Below are positions 7,764-17,177 of a DNA stretch of 64,000 bases, piece by piece. Each line of letters opens with the position of its first letter. Positions within the stretch are counted from its first letter, which is position 1. Both the position numbers and the translations under genes were made by a program. Origin of the DNA: Flavobacterium gyeonganense (GTDB taxonomy: Bacteria > Bacteroidota > Bacteroidia > Flavobacteriales > Flavobacteriaceae); the NCBI RefSeq assembly GCF_029625295.1, contig NZ_CP121112.1:5022001-5086000 (forward strand), written 5' to 3'. The notes beneath the pieces are model-generated. The model was not told the origin of the DNA and searched no databases. It saw nothing but the letters and a program-made list of their open reading frames with translations.

Positions 7764-10115
7764 ATGAAAAATTCTAATAAACGAATACTCTGTTTTTTAT
7801 TGACAATTTATTCATTTTTACTTTTCTCTTTTAGTGCTTTTGCACAACAAAATCATGGAAAAATAAAAGGAACTATAGCTACATCTGATGGAGATGCTGC
7901 TCCGGGTGTCAACATTATTCTTAAAAATTCCAAGTACACTACAGTTACCAATGAAAATGGCGAATTTGAATTCAACAGAGTTAGGCCGAATGATTATACA
8001 TTACAAGTTTCATTGACGGGTTATGAAACCTTAGAACAAGAAGTAACAGTTTCTCAAAATGAAACAGCTTCGTTAAGTTTACAACTAAAGGTTTCTAACA
8101 AGGAATTAAAAGAAGTTGTTATTAATAACAATAATAAATGGACCTCTAAAAAAACAGAATCTGTAGCCAGAATGCCTATCAAAAATTTAGAAAATCCTCA
8201 GGTATACAGTTTAGTAACCAAAGAATTGATGGCTGAACAGATTATTACAGATTATAAACAGTCATTGCGAAACATACCGGGTGCAGCAGTAGGACACGGT
8301 AATTATTCAAATGGTTTTACGTATACAATTATGCGTGGCTTTTGGACAGGTGTCCGTCTTCGTAACGGAGTTGCTTCTCAGGGATGGAATGGTATTGATC
8401 CGGTTGTTGTAGAAAGATCTGAAGCTATAAAAGGACCTTCATCGACTTTATTTGGATCAAGCCTGATTTCTTTTGGAGGACTGATTAATTTAGTTGCAAA
8501 ACAGCCAACGGAAAATAAAATGGCACAGATAGATTATACTCTGGGCAGCTATGGCTTAAACCGAATCTCTGCAGATATTAATATGCCTCTGAATAAAGAA
8601 AAAACAATATTATTCAGAGTAAACACAGCTTATCATGACGAAAAAACTTTTATGGATTGGGGATTTTTAAAACGTTTTGTTATAGCGCCTTCCCTTACTT
8701 ACAAAGTTGATGAACGCCTGACACTTAGTTTGCAGACAGAATATCTACAGGCAAAATCTACTCTCCTTCCTATTAGCGATTTTTCTGGTACAACATTTAC
8801 AAATATCAATCAGATTCCTTTACGTTATGATCAGTCAATTAACAGTAATGATCCTGTAAATGCTGGCGGAGGAACAAATGTTCTCGTCAAAGCAGAATAC
8901 AAGATATCAGACAAATGGAAATCAACAACTATCTCGTCTTTGAGCCATGGTTTTGAAGATGAATTTATGGCAATGATTGCAAGCTGGACAGATAATTCAA
9001 CGATAACCCGAACTGCCTCAAGTTCACTTACAGATAGCAGGGATTTTCAATTCCAACAAAATTTTAACGGAGAATTTAATATAGGTTCCATAAAAAACCG
9101 CATATTGTTTGGTCTCGATCTTTACTCTACTAATTCTGAAGCCACTGGCTATGTAGGTGGTTCGGAATATTCAGATGTAATTGATATAAATCAGCCCTAT
9201 TCACCATTTTCTTTAGAAAAAGCGAAAGCAGTTAGAGAAGGGCTCTTTAGGGGAACTCAAATTACAAAAGGGAACACTTACGGAGCTTATGTATCAAACG
9301 TTTCTAATCTTACCGATAAATTATTGGTAATGCTTAGTTTGCGTGTTGATCGATTCGACAACAAAGGAACTTCTACTTTGGGAGGTGACTATATCGGTGG
9401 CTATAACCAAACAGCCCTGTCTCCAAAACTGGGTATAGTCTATCAGCCTCTCAAAGATCAATTGAGTTTGTTTGCCAATTATATGAACGGCTTTCAAAAT
9501 AACAGTCCCTTCAAACAGCCTGATGGGAATACGGAAAATTTTAAGCCTTCAAATGGAAATCAATGGGAAGTTGGACTTAAGTCAGAACTCCTTCAAAACC
9601 GTTTGAGCGCAACTATTAGTTATTATAATATTGACCTGAGCAATGCCACCCGTACAGATGCTCAGGGTTTTACCAGACAGGATGGAAAACAGCGAAGCAA
9701 AGGAGTAGAAGTTGATATAACAGCAACACCTGTAAGAGGACTAAATATTGTAGCCGGATGCGGATTTAATGATTATCAATATATATTGAGCGATGCAACT
9801 AGTACAGTAACTGAGAGCCCGCTACCCGCAAATTTTGTCAATTTCTGGATCAGTTATAAAGCCAGTAATGGTTTTCTTAAAAATTTTGGTCTTGGAGGAG
9901 GTTTCAATTATGTAGGCGAAGCCTATAGTGATAACCAATATGGCCAGCTAACCATTCCATCCTATACCCTTGTAGACGGAACCGTATTTTATGACCAGCC
10001 AAAATGGCGTTTAGGATTAAAAGTTAATAACCTTCTTAATGATGAAATGTGGGGAATCAATAACAATCCTTTAAACCCAAGAAATGTTGCTGCTAATATA
10101 ACATTAAAGCTTTAA
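7764..10115 (+). CDS. TonB-dependent siderophore receptor, paralogue 2
   Basis: A 783-residue outer-membrane receptor with the same plan as the gene at 4124: signal peptide (about 1-27, ending in AFAQ), carboxypeptidase-regulatory-like domain (about 30-118), plug (about 130-245, EAIKGPSSTLFGSS) and barrel ending in ITLKL. The plug has RSEAIKGPSS where its relatives have RIEVMKGPSG, a small departure from the consensus. It follows the PepSY gene by 48 bases without an obvious promoter or operator copy, so it is probably co-transcribed with it. The ligand is unknown and is likely different from that of paralogue 1 because the barrel loops diverge. Confidence 0.92.
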   Translation: MKNSNKRILCFLLTIYSFLLFSFSAFAQQNHGKIKGTIATSDGDAAPGVNIILKNSKYTTVTNENGEFEFNRVRPNDYTLQVSLTGYETLEQEVTVSQNETASLSLQLKVSNKELKEVVINNNNKWTSKKTESVARMPIKNLENPQVYSLVTKELMAEQIITDYKQSLRNIPGAAVGHGNYSNGFTYTIMRGFWTGVRLRNGVASQGWNGIDPVVVERSEAIKGPSSTLFGSSLISFGGLINLVAKQPTENKMAQIDYTLGSYGLNRISADINMPLNKEKTILFRVNTAYHDEKTFMDWGFLKRFVIAPSLTYKVDERLTLSLQTEYLQAKSTLLPISDFSGTTFTNINQIPLRYDQSINSNDPVNAGGGTNVLVKAEYKISDKWKSTTISSLSHGFEDEFMAMIASWTDNSTITRTASSSLTDSRDFQFQQNFNGEFNIGSIKNRILFGLDLYSTNSEATGYVGGSEYSDVIDINQPYSPFSLEKAKAVREGLFRGTQITKGNTYGAYVSNVSNLTDKLLVMLSLRVDRFDNKGTSTLGGDYIGGYNQTALSPKLGIVYQPLKDQLSLFANYMNGFQNNSPFKQPDGNTENFKPSNGNQWEVGLKSELLQNRLSATISYYNIDLSNATRTDAQGFTRQDGKQRSKGVEVDITATPVRGLNIVAGCGFNDYQYILSDATSTVTESPLPANFVNFWISYKASNGFLKNFGLGGGFNYVGEAYSDNQYGQLTIPSYTLVDGTVFYDQPKWRLGLKVNNLLNDEMWGINNNPLNPRNVAANITLKL

Positions 10116-10188
10116 TTTTTACCAACTAAAAAATCTGAATAGGTTTAATATACCTATCAGTTTAAATCTATTTGTTTTTTACAACTAC

Positions 10189-10224
10189 GCCTCAATTTGG
10201 ATTTCCATCTTGAGGTTTTTTTCT
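10189..10224 (+). terminator. Rho-independent terminator after receptor 2
   Basis: Stem CCTCAA (10190-10195) / TTGAGG (10210-10215) followed by seven T. It lies about 75 bases after the stop. Confidence 0.75.
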
Positions 10225-10297
10225 TATAAAAACATACATGAGAACAACTAAAGATGGAGGTATAAGTCAATAATTCATTTTTGTATTATTAAATTTT

Positions 10298-10305
10298 TAG
10301 ATTTG
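10298..10305 (+). promoter_or_regulatory. Candidate -7 promoter element TAGATTTG for receptor 3
   Basis: It matches TAnnTTTG and lies 27 bases before the start codon. The nearest TTTG (10280-10283) is only 14 bases upstream, shorter than usual, so the promoter is weaker than those of the operator-linked genes. Confidence 0.4.
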
Positions 10306-10332
10306 TAATAATTACCTATAATACCCAAAAAA

Positions 10333-12744
10333 ATGAACCATCTTAACCAAAGAATGCTGCATTTTATTTTTATAATCTGTATATTCTTAATTTCAACCAC
10401 CAACTCTTTTTCACAAAATAGTGGAAAACTAAAAGGAACTATAACTACATCAGATGGAGAACCCGCAGCTGGTATAAACATAGTTCTTAAAAATACAAAA
10501 TATGGTACTTTAACCAATGACGATGGTTTTTTTGAATTCAAGAAAATAAAGGCAAATACGTATACATTACAGGTATCGTTGACTGGATACGAAACGTTAG
10601 AACAAGAAATAACTGTTTCAGAAAATAAAACATCCTCTGTTGATTTTCAATTGAAAGTTTCGAATAAGGAACTAAAGGAAGTAACCATATATAGTAACAG
10701 AGCAAAACTTTTCCCAAAGCAAAGTAATTATGTTTCCAAAATGCCTCTTAAAAACATTGAAAATCCACAAGTTTATAATGTAGTATCAGCTGATTTACTA
10801 AAAGAACAAGCTATAACTAATTTCGATGATGCGCTGAAAAATGTTCCCGGAATTCAAAAATTATGGGAATCTACAGGTAGTGCCGGAAATGGCGGATCTT
10901 TTTATTCATTGCGAGGGTTTCAACTACAAGCAAATATTGTAAATGGATTACCTGGATTAACAAATGGTACTTTAGACCCTGCTAATATTGAAAGAATCGA
11001 AGTGATAAAAGGGCCGTCCGGAACTTTATTCGGAAGTAGTCTTATTTGCTATGGAGGGCTTATCAATACAGTAACCAAAACCCCTTTTTCCGGTTTTGGT
11101 GCAGAAGTATCTTATCTGGCAGGAAGTTTTGGACTTAACAGGGTTGCTGCCGATGTCAACACTGTTGTAGATGAATCTGATAATGTTTTACTCAGAGTTA
11201 ATACCGCCTATCAAACAGAAAACAGTTTTCAGGATGCCGGTTTCCGTACTTCCTATTTTTTAGCTCCTGTCCTGTCTTATAAGGTTAATGAAAAATTATC
11301 TTTCCTGATTAATACCGAATTTATGCAGGAAGAAAAAACAACTCCTGCAATGTTATTTTTAGGAAGAAGCAAATACTTGCAATTTGCCAATATCGAAGAA
11401 TTAAATTATAACACAAAGTTATCTTTTACCAACAATGATTTGTCTGTAAAAAACCCTAAATACAATTTGCAGGCCCAGATGAATTATAAAATATCGGAAC
11501 AATGGACTTCACAAACAGTACTATCAAAAAGTTCGACAAAATCTAAAGGATATTACTCTTATCTTTCCGATAATGAAGATGGACAGGGAGATTTTTCTAT
11601 TTACATTACAAAAGAGAATTCTTTCACGACCACAACTGATATTCAGCAAAATTTCACAGGCGATTTCAAAATTGGAAAAATGCGCAATAGAATTGTAATC
11701 GGACTTGATTATTTTCAAAAAAATTTAATGTACGGAGGCACGGGATGGAATGGCGTTTACAAAGTTACGCCTCAGGGAGAAATCAGACAATATGATGATA
11801 ACAATCCATATTATCTAACTAGTTCATCTGTAGATAAATTACTATCAACTACCGGAACCAGCAATGATAATTTAAGAAACAGTGCGTATAGCATTTATGC
11901 TTCTGATGTAATTAATATAACCTCTAAATTGATTGCAATGGCAAGTTTGCGTATAGATTATTTTGATAATGAAGCTGACATTACTAACGACAAAGATGAT
12001 TATAATCAAACGGCATTATCTCCAAAATTTGGATTAGTATATCAGCCAATTGAAGACAAGTTAGCCTTATTTGCCAATTACATGAATGGTTTCAAAAATG
12101 TCGCACCAAACAATAATAACCCATCTGATCCTCAGACTTTTGAACCAGAGCACGCTAATCAGTTAGAATTTGGTATAAAAGCAAATCTTTTAGCAGATAA
12201 ATTACATGCAACTGTAAGTTTTTATGATATAAATGTTGCGAATCTGGTAACAAGTAATTTCAATTATAGTGTTCAGGGAGGAGAAGCCCGAAGCAAAGGA
12301 TTTGAATTTGATTTGAATGCGTCACCAGCGAAAGGGTTGAATGTAATTGCAGGATATAGCTATAACGATAGTAAAGTTACAAAAGGGGACACAGATAATG
12401 TTTGGCTGGAAGAAGGTAAAAGACCAACCTATTCAGGACCTGAAAACTTACTAAACCTTTGGGCAACCTATAAATTTAACTCTGGAACCCTGAGAGATTT
12501 TGGTTTAGGTTTTGGAGGAAATTATGCGAGTGAAAATGCAATCGTAAATAGTGATATACTCGGTAAATTTATACTCCCATCCTATGCTGTTATAAACGGA
12601 TCTGTTTTTTACGCAACAAACAAATTGAGAGTAGCTCTAAACCTAAATAATATTGCCAACAAACAATATTTTAATGGTGGATGGGGTACTGTAAATCCTC
12701 AAAAACCAAGAAATCTTGTGGCTAGTTTTAGCTATAAACTCTAA
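10333..12744 (+). CDS. TonB-dependent siderophore receptor, paralogue 3
   Basis: An 803-residue outer-membrane receptor. Signal peptide (about 1-27, ending NSFSQ), carboxypeptidase-regulatory-like domain (about 30-118), plug with NIERIEVIKGPSGTLFGSS, and barrel ending in ASFSYKL. The N-terminal domain contains the block YTLQVSLTGYETLEQE found unchanged in the other two paralogues. It is about 20 residues longer than they are, mostly in barrel loops. It has no operator copy of the TCTAAATAA type upstream, unlike paralogue 1, so it may be regulated differently. Terminators before and after it make it a separate transcription unit. Confidence 0.92.
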   Translation: MNHLNQRMLHFIFIICIFLISTTNSFSQNSGKLKGTITTSDGEPAAGINIVLKNTKYGTLTNDDGFFEFKKIKANTYTLQVSLTGYETLEQEITVSENKTSSVDFQLKVSNKELKEVTIYSNRAKLFPKQSNYVSKMPLKNIENPQVYNVVSADLLKEQAITNFDDALKNVPGIQKLWESTGSAGNGGSFYSLRGFQLQANIVNGLPGLTNGTLDPANIERIEVIKGPSGTLFGSSLICYGGLINTVTKTPFSGFGAEVSYLAGSFGLNRVAADVNTVVDESDNVLLRVNTAYQTENSFQDAGFRTSYFLAPVLSYKVNEKLSFLINTEFMQEEKTTPAMLFLGRSKYLQFANIEELNYNTKLSFTNNDLSVKNPKYNLQAQMNYKISEQWTSQTVLSKSSTKSKGYYSYLSDNEDGQGDFSIYITKENSFTTTTDIQQNFTGDFKIGKMRNRIVIGLDYFQKNLMYGGTGWNGVYKVTPQGEIRQYDDNNPYYLTSSSVDKLLSTTGTSNDNLRNSAYSIYASDVINITSKLIAMASLRIDYFDNEADITNDKDDYNQTALSPKFGLVYQPIEDKLALFANYMNGFKNVAPNNNNPSDPQTFEPEHANQLEFGIKANLLADKLHATVSFYDINVANLVTSNFNYSVQGGEARSKGFEFDLNASPAKGLNVIAGYSYNDSKVTKGDTDNVWLEEGKRPTYSGPENLLNLWATYKFNSGTLRDFGLGFGGNYASENAIVNSDILGKFILPSYAVINGSVFYATNKLRVALNLNNIANKQYFNGGWGTVNPQKPRNLVASFSYKL

Positions 12745-12763
12745 AAAACATCTGATTAATTCA

Positions 12764-12800
12764 AAAGGGAGCTGATTTTAAAATTAGCTCCCTTTAATTT
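12764..12800 (+). terminator. Rho-independent terminator after receptor 3
   Basis: A 10-bp perfect stem AAAGGGAGCT (12764-12773) / AGCTCCCTTT (12786-12795), extended inward by further A-T pairs, followed by a T-rich tract. Confidence 0.85.
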
Positions 12801-13060
12801 TTAATCTAAAGTGATGAAAACTTTTTTTCTGCTACAGTTTATAAAAACAATTTATCTATTGCATAATTTAAGGATTTGCATCTTCTGCTATTACTCAAAT
12901 GTCAATGAATTCATTGCTTTTTTTTCAGCTATTCATCGATAACGGCTCACAAACCAAAATAATGTTTTGAATTTGGCGAATGTTCACCATATAACATGAT
13001 AAACATTTTTGATTTATTCAGAAGATTCTATAAAAGTTAAATGACTAAAAACACAAATAA
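12801..13060. other. Non-coding spacer, nothing recognised
   Basis: AT-rich, with no open frame of useful length on either strand and no hairpin beyond the terminator at its left end. The regulatory elements of the next gene begin at 13061. Confidence 0.6.
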
Positions 13061-13095
13061 TTGTTTTTAATTATTCTAAATAAATATTAAGTTTG
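13061..13095 (+). promoter_or_regulatory. Promoter with embedded operator copy 3, upstream of DUF4198 gene
   Basis: TTG at 13061-13063 and TAAGTTTG at 13088-13095 form a -33/-7 pair with a 24-base gap, a little long. The space between them is filled by the operator block at 13064-13084 (core TCTAAATAA at 13075-13083), so a bound repressor would block polymerase directly. Confidence 0.6.
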
Positions 13096-13131
13096 TGAAA
13101 TATAAATTTCCCAACATAAACAGATTGTACT

Positions 13132-13857
13132 ATGAAATCAAATTCAATTAAAAAATTAACTCTCTTATTGCTGATGCTTATAGCAACACCTTCCTTATTT
13201 GCTCACGCTTTATGGATCGAAACAAAAGCTATTGGTACAAAAGGCAAAGCTCAGGAAATATCTATCTATTTTGGAGAATTCGCAGATAACGATATTACTA
13301 AAGCAGACAAATGGTTTTCTGATTTAAAAGACTTTACTTTAGTTTTAGTTTCACCTTCAAAAAAAGAAACAAAATTAACTTCTAAAGCATTGGATAATAA
13401 ATATCAGGCATTTTTCACTCCTGATGAAGACGGGGTTTACACCATTGTAATGCACCATAAAGTAAAAGATGTTTACGGAACTATGGTTTTAGATTATAAC
13501 TCAAGTGCTACAGTTGTAGTAGGAAACAAAACTTCAGGTAATTATGCTACAGCAAATAATAATATAATTGGACTATTTAGTGAAAATGCTGATATAGCTA
13601 AGAAAAATGCTAACATCAACGTATTTGCTTTGTACGAAGGTGCATCTGCCAAAAAGCAAAAAGTAAAAGTGATTGCCCCAAATGGCTGGGAAAAAGAATT
13701 ATGGACAAATGATAAAGGAGAAATCTCTTTTACGCCAATCTGGTCTGGAAATTACATGGTAGAATTTGCTTATACTGAAAAAACGACCGGTGAACACAAC
13801 GGAAAAAAATACGATGAAATCTGGAAAATGGCAACTTATTTAATTGCCGTAAAATAA
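13132..13857 (+). CDS. DUF4198 periplasmic protein (possible metal-binding or transport accessory)
   Basis: A 241-residue secreted protein. The signal peptide runs to about residue 23 and the mature protein begins near the family-typical AHALWIE motif. The rest is predicted beta-sandwich with His at 'MHHK' and 'EHNGKK'. DUF4198 proteins are found next to TonB receptors and nickel, cobalt or iron transport genes; a solute-binding or metal-chaperone role is usually suggested but not proven. If signal peptidase cuts after LFA, the mature chain starts with His; the alternative AHA cut would remove it. It lies between siderophore receptors and has its own operator-bearing promoter and a terminator. 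Confidence 0.85.
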   Translation: MKSNSIKKLTLLLLMLIATPSLFAHALWIETKAIGTKGKAQEISIYFGEFADNDITKADKWFSDLKDFTLVLVSPSKKETKLTSKALDNKYQAFFTPDEDGVYTIVMHHKVKDVYGTMVLDYNSSATVVVGNKTSGNYATANNNIIGLFSENADIAKKNANINVFALYEGASAKKQKVKVIAPNGWEKELWTNDKGEISFTPIWSGNYMVEFAYTEKTTGEHNGKKYDEIWKMATYLIAVK

Positions 13858-13877
13858 ATTTAAAATTTAATTGTATT

Positions 13878-13914
13878 AAGCCTTTTTCAATCCCGAAAAG
13901 GGCTTTTTTTGTTT
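13878..13914 (+). terminator. Rho-independent terminator after DUF4198 gene
   Basis: Stem AAGCCTTTTTC (13879-13889 region) / GAAAAGGGCTT with G-T pairing, followed by seven T. Confidence 0.8.
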
Positions 13915-14009
13915 AAACATTATTATTACATAAAATTTTACTTACATTATTTTAAAAATATCCTAAAAAAACTTAGTAAATAATTAACAAACAGATAGTT
14001 GTAAAATTA

Positions 14010-14030
14010 AAAATAATTAATCTAAATAAA
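14010..14030 (+). promoter_or_regulatory. Putative iron-regulator operator, copy 4
   Basis: Core TCTAAATAA at 14021-14029, upstream of the -7 element at 14055. Confidence 0.6.
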
Positions 14031-14054
14031 CTTTTAAATAATAAACTTACCTTC

Positions 14055-14062
14055 TATATTTG
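14055..14062 (+). promoter_or_regulatory. Promoter -7 element TATATTTG
   Basis: An exact match to TAnnTTTG, 36 bases before the receptor start. The expected -33 position (14032-14035) reads TTTT instead of TTTG. It sits between operator copies 4 and 5. Confidence 0.55.
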
Positions 14063-14072
14063 CAAAAAATTA

Positions 14073-14093
14073 TTTTAAATTATTCTAAATAAA
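14073..14093 (+). promoter_or_regulatory. Putative iron-regulator operator, copy 5
   Basis: Core TCTAAATAA at 14084-14092, ending five bases before the start codon of the receptor, so it also covers the ribosome-binding region. It is 63 bases from copy 4. Confidence 0.6.
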
Positions 14094-14097
14094 CACC

Positions 14098-16431
14098 ATG
14101 AAATATATTTTACTTTTCAGTTTATCATTTCTAAGTTTTGCTGCTTATAGTCAGGATTATTCAAATAACGATACTGCATCTGCTATTAATGATACTGTAA
14201 AAAACAAAAAGGGTGAAGTTCTCAATGAAGTTAAGATTACTGCAAATAAACCTAAAAAACCAATTTCTGCAGCTCGCTCAGGAATTAAGGTAATGGATTT
14301 ACCACAAAGTGTTCAGATTGTTGGAAGTGAAGTTATCGAACAACAGCAGGCTATTCGTTTAAGTGACGTTATAAAAAATGCTAATGGCGTTTATGTAGGT
14401 TCAGCCCGTGGTGGTGCACAGGAATCTTTTTGGTCAAGAGGTTATACGATGGATACCAATAATATGTTTAAAAATGGATTTCGCTACAATACAGGATCTA
14501 TTCCTGATGTATCAGGTTTAGAAAGAGTAGAATTTTTAAAAGGGGGATCAGCATTATTATTTGGAAATGTTACACCAGGAGGAATCTTAAACTTAGTTAC
14601 CAAGACACCAAAATTTACAGAAGGCGGTGAATTATCCATGCAAATGGGAAGTTATGCTTTTTACAAACCATCGATCGATTTTTACGGTCCCTTAAATAAA
14701 TCAATCGCTTATCGTATTAATGCTTCTTACGAAAATTCGGAAAGCTTTAGGGATTATGTGAAAAACGACCGTATTTATTTTAATCCTTCGCTCTTATTCA
14801 ATCTTACGGAAAAAACTCATATTACATTACAAGGAGATTATCTAAGTGCCGACTGGACTCCTGATTTTGGAACCGGAATTGTTGGAAAAGAAATTTTAGA
14901 TTTACCACGCAATCAGTTTTTCGGAGCACTTTGGTCAACCGGAAATACGAAGTCTTCAAGTGTGTCATTAATTCTTAATCACAGCTTTAATGATAATTGG
15001 AAATTAGGTTTTAATTCTTCTTTTCAGTCATATAGACGAACTCAGACATCAACAGCACAACTGTCTAATTTAGCCTATTCTACAAATAGTTCAACTGGTG
15101 AAAAAGAAGTTCTGTGGAAAAGAGGTTTAACAAAAGCTGATGCCGGAGAAAATATATTTGGAGACCAATTGAATCTTCAGGGAATCTTTAATACCGGAAT
15201 AATTAAACATCAAATATTTACCGGGGTTGACTATGAATATTCTACAGCTCCAAATTATACTTTTGGTTTTTATGATTCTGCAAAACCTGCTGATCTTATA
15301 ACTACAGAATCAAAAGCAATAAATATTTTAAACTACGATTATAACAATCAAAGTCTTAATGTACCTTTCAATAACAGGATAACACAACTTATAACTACAG
15401 ATACCAAACGTTTTGGTGCCTTTGCACAAGATTTAATTTCGATCACAGATTATATTAAAGTTTTAGCGGGAGTTCGTTGGTCATGGCAGGAAAGTGAAGC
15501 TACTACAACCAAAGAAACAATTGCAAAAAATGATCAGGGCGTAAATGAAATTAAAATTAAATATGAAAATGCAGTGCCTGTAGCTGCAGCCAAAGCATTA
15601 AACAGAGCCTTTTCTCCAAAAGCAGGACTCGTTGTTCAGCCAAACAAAGACATGTCATTATTTGCCAGCTATTCAAATTCATTCACACCCAATACCGGAA
15701 CTACTGTTAATGGTGAAGCTTTAGATCCTTCTATAATTGATCAGTATGAAGTAGGAATAAAGAAAGATTTCTGGAAAGGAGATTTAAGTACGAATGTGAC
15801 GGCGTATATGATTGAGAATAACAATTTGGCTCAAACTGCACAATTTCTAGCTGATGGTATTACTCAAAATGCAAACAGTAATTTCAAAGAATTAGTAGGG
15901 GCAACAAAAGGAAAAGGTATTGAAATTGATATTACAGCAAGACCTGTTGAAGGTTTAAATATTATGGGAGGATATAGCTTTAATGAAACTAAAGTTTCAA
16001 AGTCATCAGGAACAAACGGAAGCCTTGTGGTAGGTGATATTTTAGCCAGAACTCCTAAGCACACAGCAAATTTGAGTTTTTTCTATAAATTACCTTACGG
16101 ATTATTAAAAGGACTTTCTTTTGGCGCAATTGCTAATTATGTTGGAGACCGTACAGGAGGCTGGAATGATGATTACTTATGGACAGAAATTAAACCAGCA
16201 CCTACTAATCCAAATGATCCTAAATATACAATTACGATCAGAGATCGTGACATACCTTTAGAAGGTTACGCTACAATTGACGCATCTGTAGGCTACGAAT
16301 GGAAAAAAGTATCTCTTTTATGTAAATTATCTAATCTAACAGATGAGTTAAACTATACCGTACACGAAAATTATAGCACAAACCCAATTGCTCCTCGTCA
16401 GGTAATGGTGAGCTTAAAATACAAACTATAG
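14098..16431 (+). CDS. TonB-dependent siderophore receptor, FhuE/FhuA type without the N-terminal regulatory-like domain
   Basis: A 777-residue outer-membrane receptor. The signal peptide (about 1-18, ending AYSQ) is followed by a short Asp/Asn-rich linker, a candidate TonB-box region (VLNEVKITA, about 42-50), a plug beginning LPQSVQIVGSEVIEQQ (about 70-190) and a barrel ending in MVSLKYKL. The plug start and VERVEFLKGGSALLFG-like motif fit the TonB siderophore receptor family (ferrichrome, coprogen, rhodotorulate). It lacks the carboxypeptidase-like domain of the three paralogues at 4-12.7 kb and belongs to another branch. Two operator copies flank its -7 element. It is a good candidate for the receptor of the hydroxamate made by the genes at 58-64 kb, because both share the operator. 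Confidence 0.92.
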   Translation: MKYILLFSLSFLSFAAYSQDYSNNDTASAINDTVKNKKGEVLNEVKITANKPKKPISAARSGIKVMDLPQSVQIVGSEVIEQQQAIRLSDVIKNANGVYVGSARGGAQESFWSRGYTMDTNNMFKNGFRYNTGSIPDVSGLERVEFLKGGSALLFGNVTPGGILNLVTKTPKFTEGGELSMQMGSYAFYKPSIDFYGPLNKSIAYRINASYENSESFRDYVKNDRIYFNPSLLFNLTEKTHITLQGDYLSADWTPDFGTGIVGKEILDLPRNQFFGALWSTGNTKSSSVSLILNHSFNDNWKLGFNSSFQSYRRTQTSTAQLSNLAYSTNSSTGEKEVLWKRGLTKADAGENIFGDQLNLQGIFNTGIIKHQIFTGVDYEYSTAPNYTFGFYDSAKPADLITTESKAINILNYDYNNQSLNVPFNNRITQLITTDTKRFGAFAQDLISITDYIKVLAGVRWSWQESEATTTKETIAKNDQGVNEIKIKYENAVPVAAAKALNRAFSPKAGLVVQPNKDMSLFASYSNSFTPNTGTTVNGEALDPSIIDQYEVGIKKDFWKGDLSTNVTAYMIENNNLAQTAQFLADGITQNANSNFKELVGATKGKGIEIDITARPVEGLNIMGGYSFNETKVSKSSGTNGSLVVGDILARTPKHTANLSFFYKLPYGLLKGLSFGAIANYVGDRTGGWNDDYLWTEIKPAPTNPNDPKYTITIRDRDIPLEGYATIDASVGYEWKKVSLLCKLSNLTDELNYTVHENYSTNPIAPRQVMVSLKYKL

Positions 16432-16457
16432 CCTAAAATCAGGTTTTAACTTTACTA

Positions 16458-16510
16458 AAACTTTTTCTGCCTCTTTCAATTTGAAAAGCAGAAAAAGTTT
16501 TTCTTTTTTA
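16458..16510 (+). terminator. Rho-independent terminator after receptor 4
   Basis: A 13-bp perfect stem AAACTTTTTCTGC (16458-16470) / GCAGAAAAAGTTT (16488-16500) followed by a T-rich tract. Confidence 0.85.
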
Positions 16511-16559
16511 ATGTATCCCTCCCTCCTATTTAAATAATACAATCCATTCAAAAATATCT

Positions 16560-16590
16560 TTTGCATAACTCGGTATTAAAGGTATTTTTG
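16560..16590 (+). promoter_or_regulatory. Promoter TTTG-N19-TATTTTTG
   Basis: TTTG at 16560-16563 and TATTTTTG at 16583-16590, with a 19-base gap, an exact consensus fit, about 45 bases before the HIT gene. Confidence 0.75.
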
Positions 16591-16634
16591 CAGAAAGTTC
16601 TTTCAATTATTATAAACCTTTAATTTAATAAAAA

Positions 16635-17060
16635 ATGCCTAGTCCTGTTTCAGAATGCCTTTACTGTCAAAATAACGAAACCTTACACAAGTTAATGATA
16701 AAAGTTGCCGATTTAAAAGTATCCCAGCTTTTCCTTTTTAAAGAACAGTCCTACACAGGCCGCTTAAATGTAGTGTATAAAGATCATGCTGTTGAATTTT
16801 ATGAATTGAGCGATGAGCAACGTAATTTATTCATGGAAGATGTCGCAACAACTGCAAAAGCTATTGCGAAGACTTTTAATCCTGATAAAATCAATTACGG
16901 TGCTTTTAGTGACACCTTATCTCACTTACACATACACATTGTTCCTAAATACAAAGACGGTTACGGATTTGGAAGTGTTTTTGAAATGAACCCACAAAAA
17001 ACTTATTTATCTGATGCTGAATATAATGTTGTTATAGATAAAATTAAAGCGAATTTGTAA
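16635..17060 (+). CDS. HIT family protein (nucleotide-binding hydrolase)
   Basis: A 141-residue cytoplasmic protein. The histidine triad His-Leu-His-Ile-His occupies residues 97-101 and is followed by IVPK, the signature of the HIT superfamily, which hydrolyses nucleoside phosphoramidates or dinucleotides. An N-terminal CLYC pair (residues 8-11) could bind a metal, as in several HIT proteins. The length is normal for a single-domain HIT protein. It has its own promoter. The exact substrate cannot be named. Confidence 0.88.
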   Translation: MPSPVSECLYCQNNETLHKLMIKVADLKVSQLFLFKEQSYTGRLNVVYKDHAVEFYELSDEQRNLFMEDVATTAKAIAKTFNPDKINYGAFSDTLSHLHIHIVPKYKDGYGFGSVFEMNPQKTYLSDAEYNVVIDKIKANL

Positions 17061-17085
17061 TTTCTACAAAACAGTCAAACTTTTA

Positions 17086-17160
17086 ATGCAAAAAAATGTA
17101 ACGATTCGCAATTTTCATAAAGAAATTATCAAGGCTTTAGAAAAAATCAAAATCAAATAA
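17086..17160 (+). CDS. Possible 24-residue ORF, doubtful
   Basis: ATG to TAA encoding a Lys/Ile-rich peptide between the HIT gene and the repeat protein. There is no clear ribosome-binding site in these bacteria to judge by. It may be a remnant of a longer gene or non-coding. Confidence 0.15.
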   Translation: MQKNVTIRNFHKEIIKALEKIKIK

Positions 17161-17177
17161 TATTAAATAAAGATACT

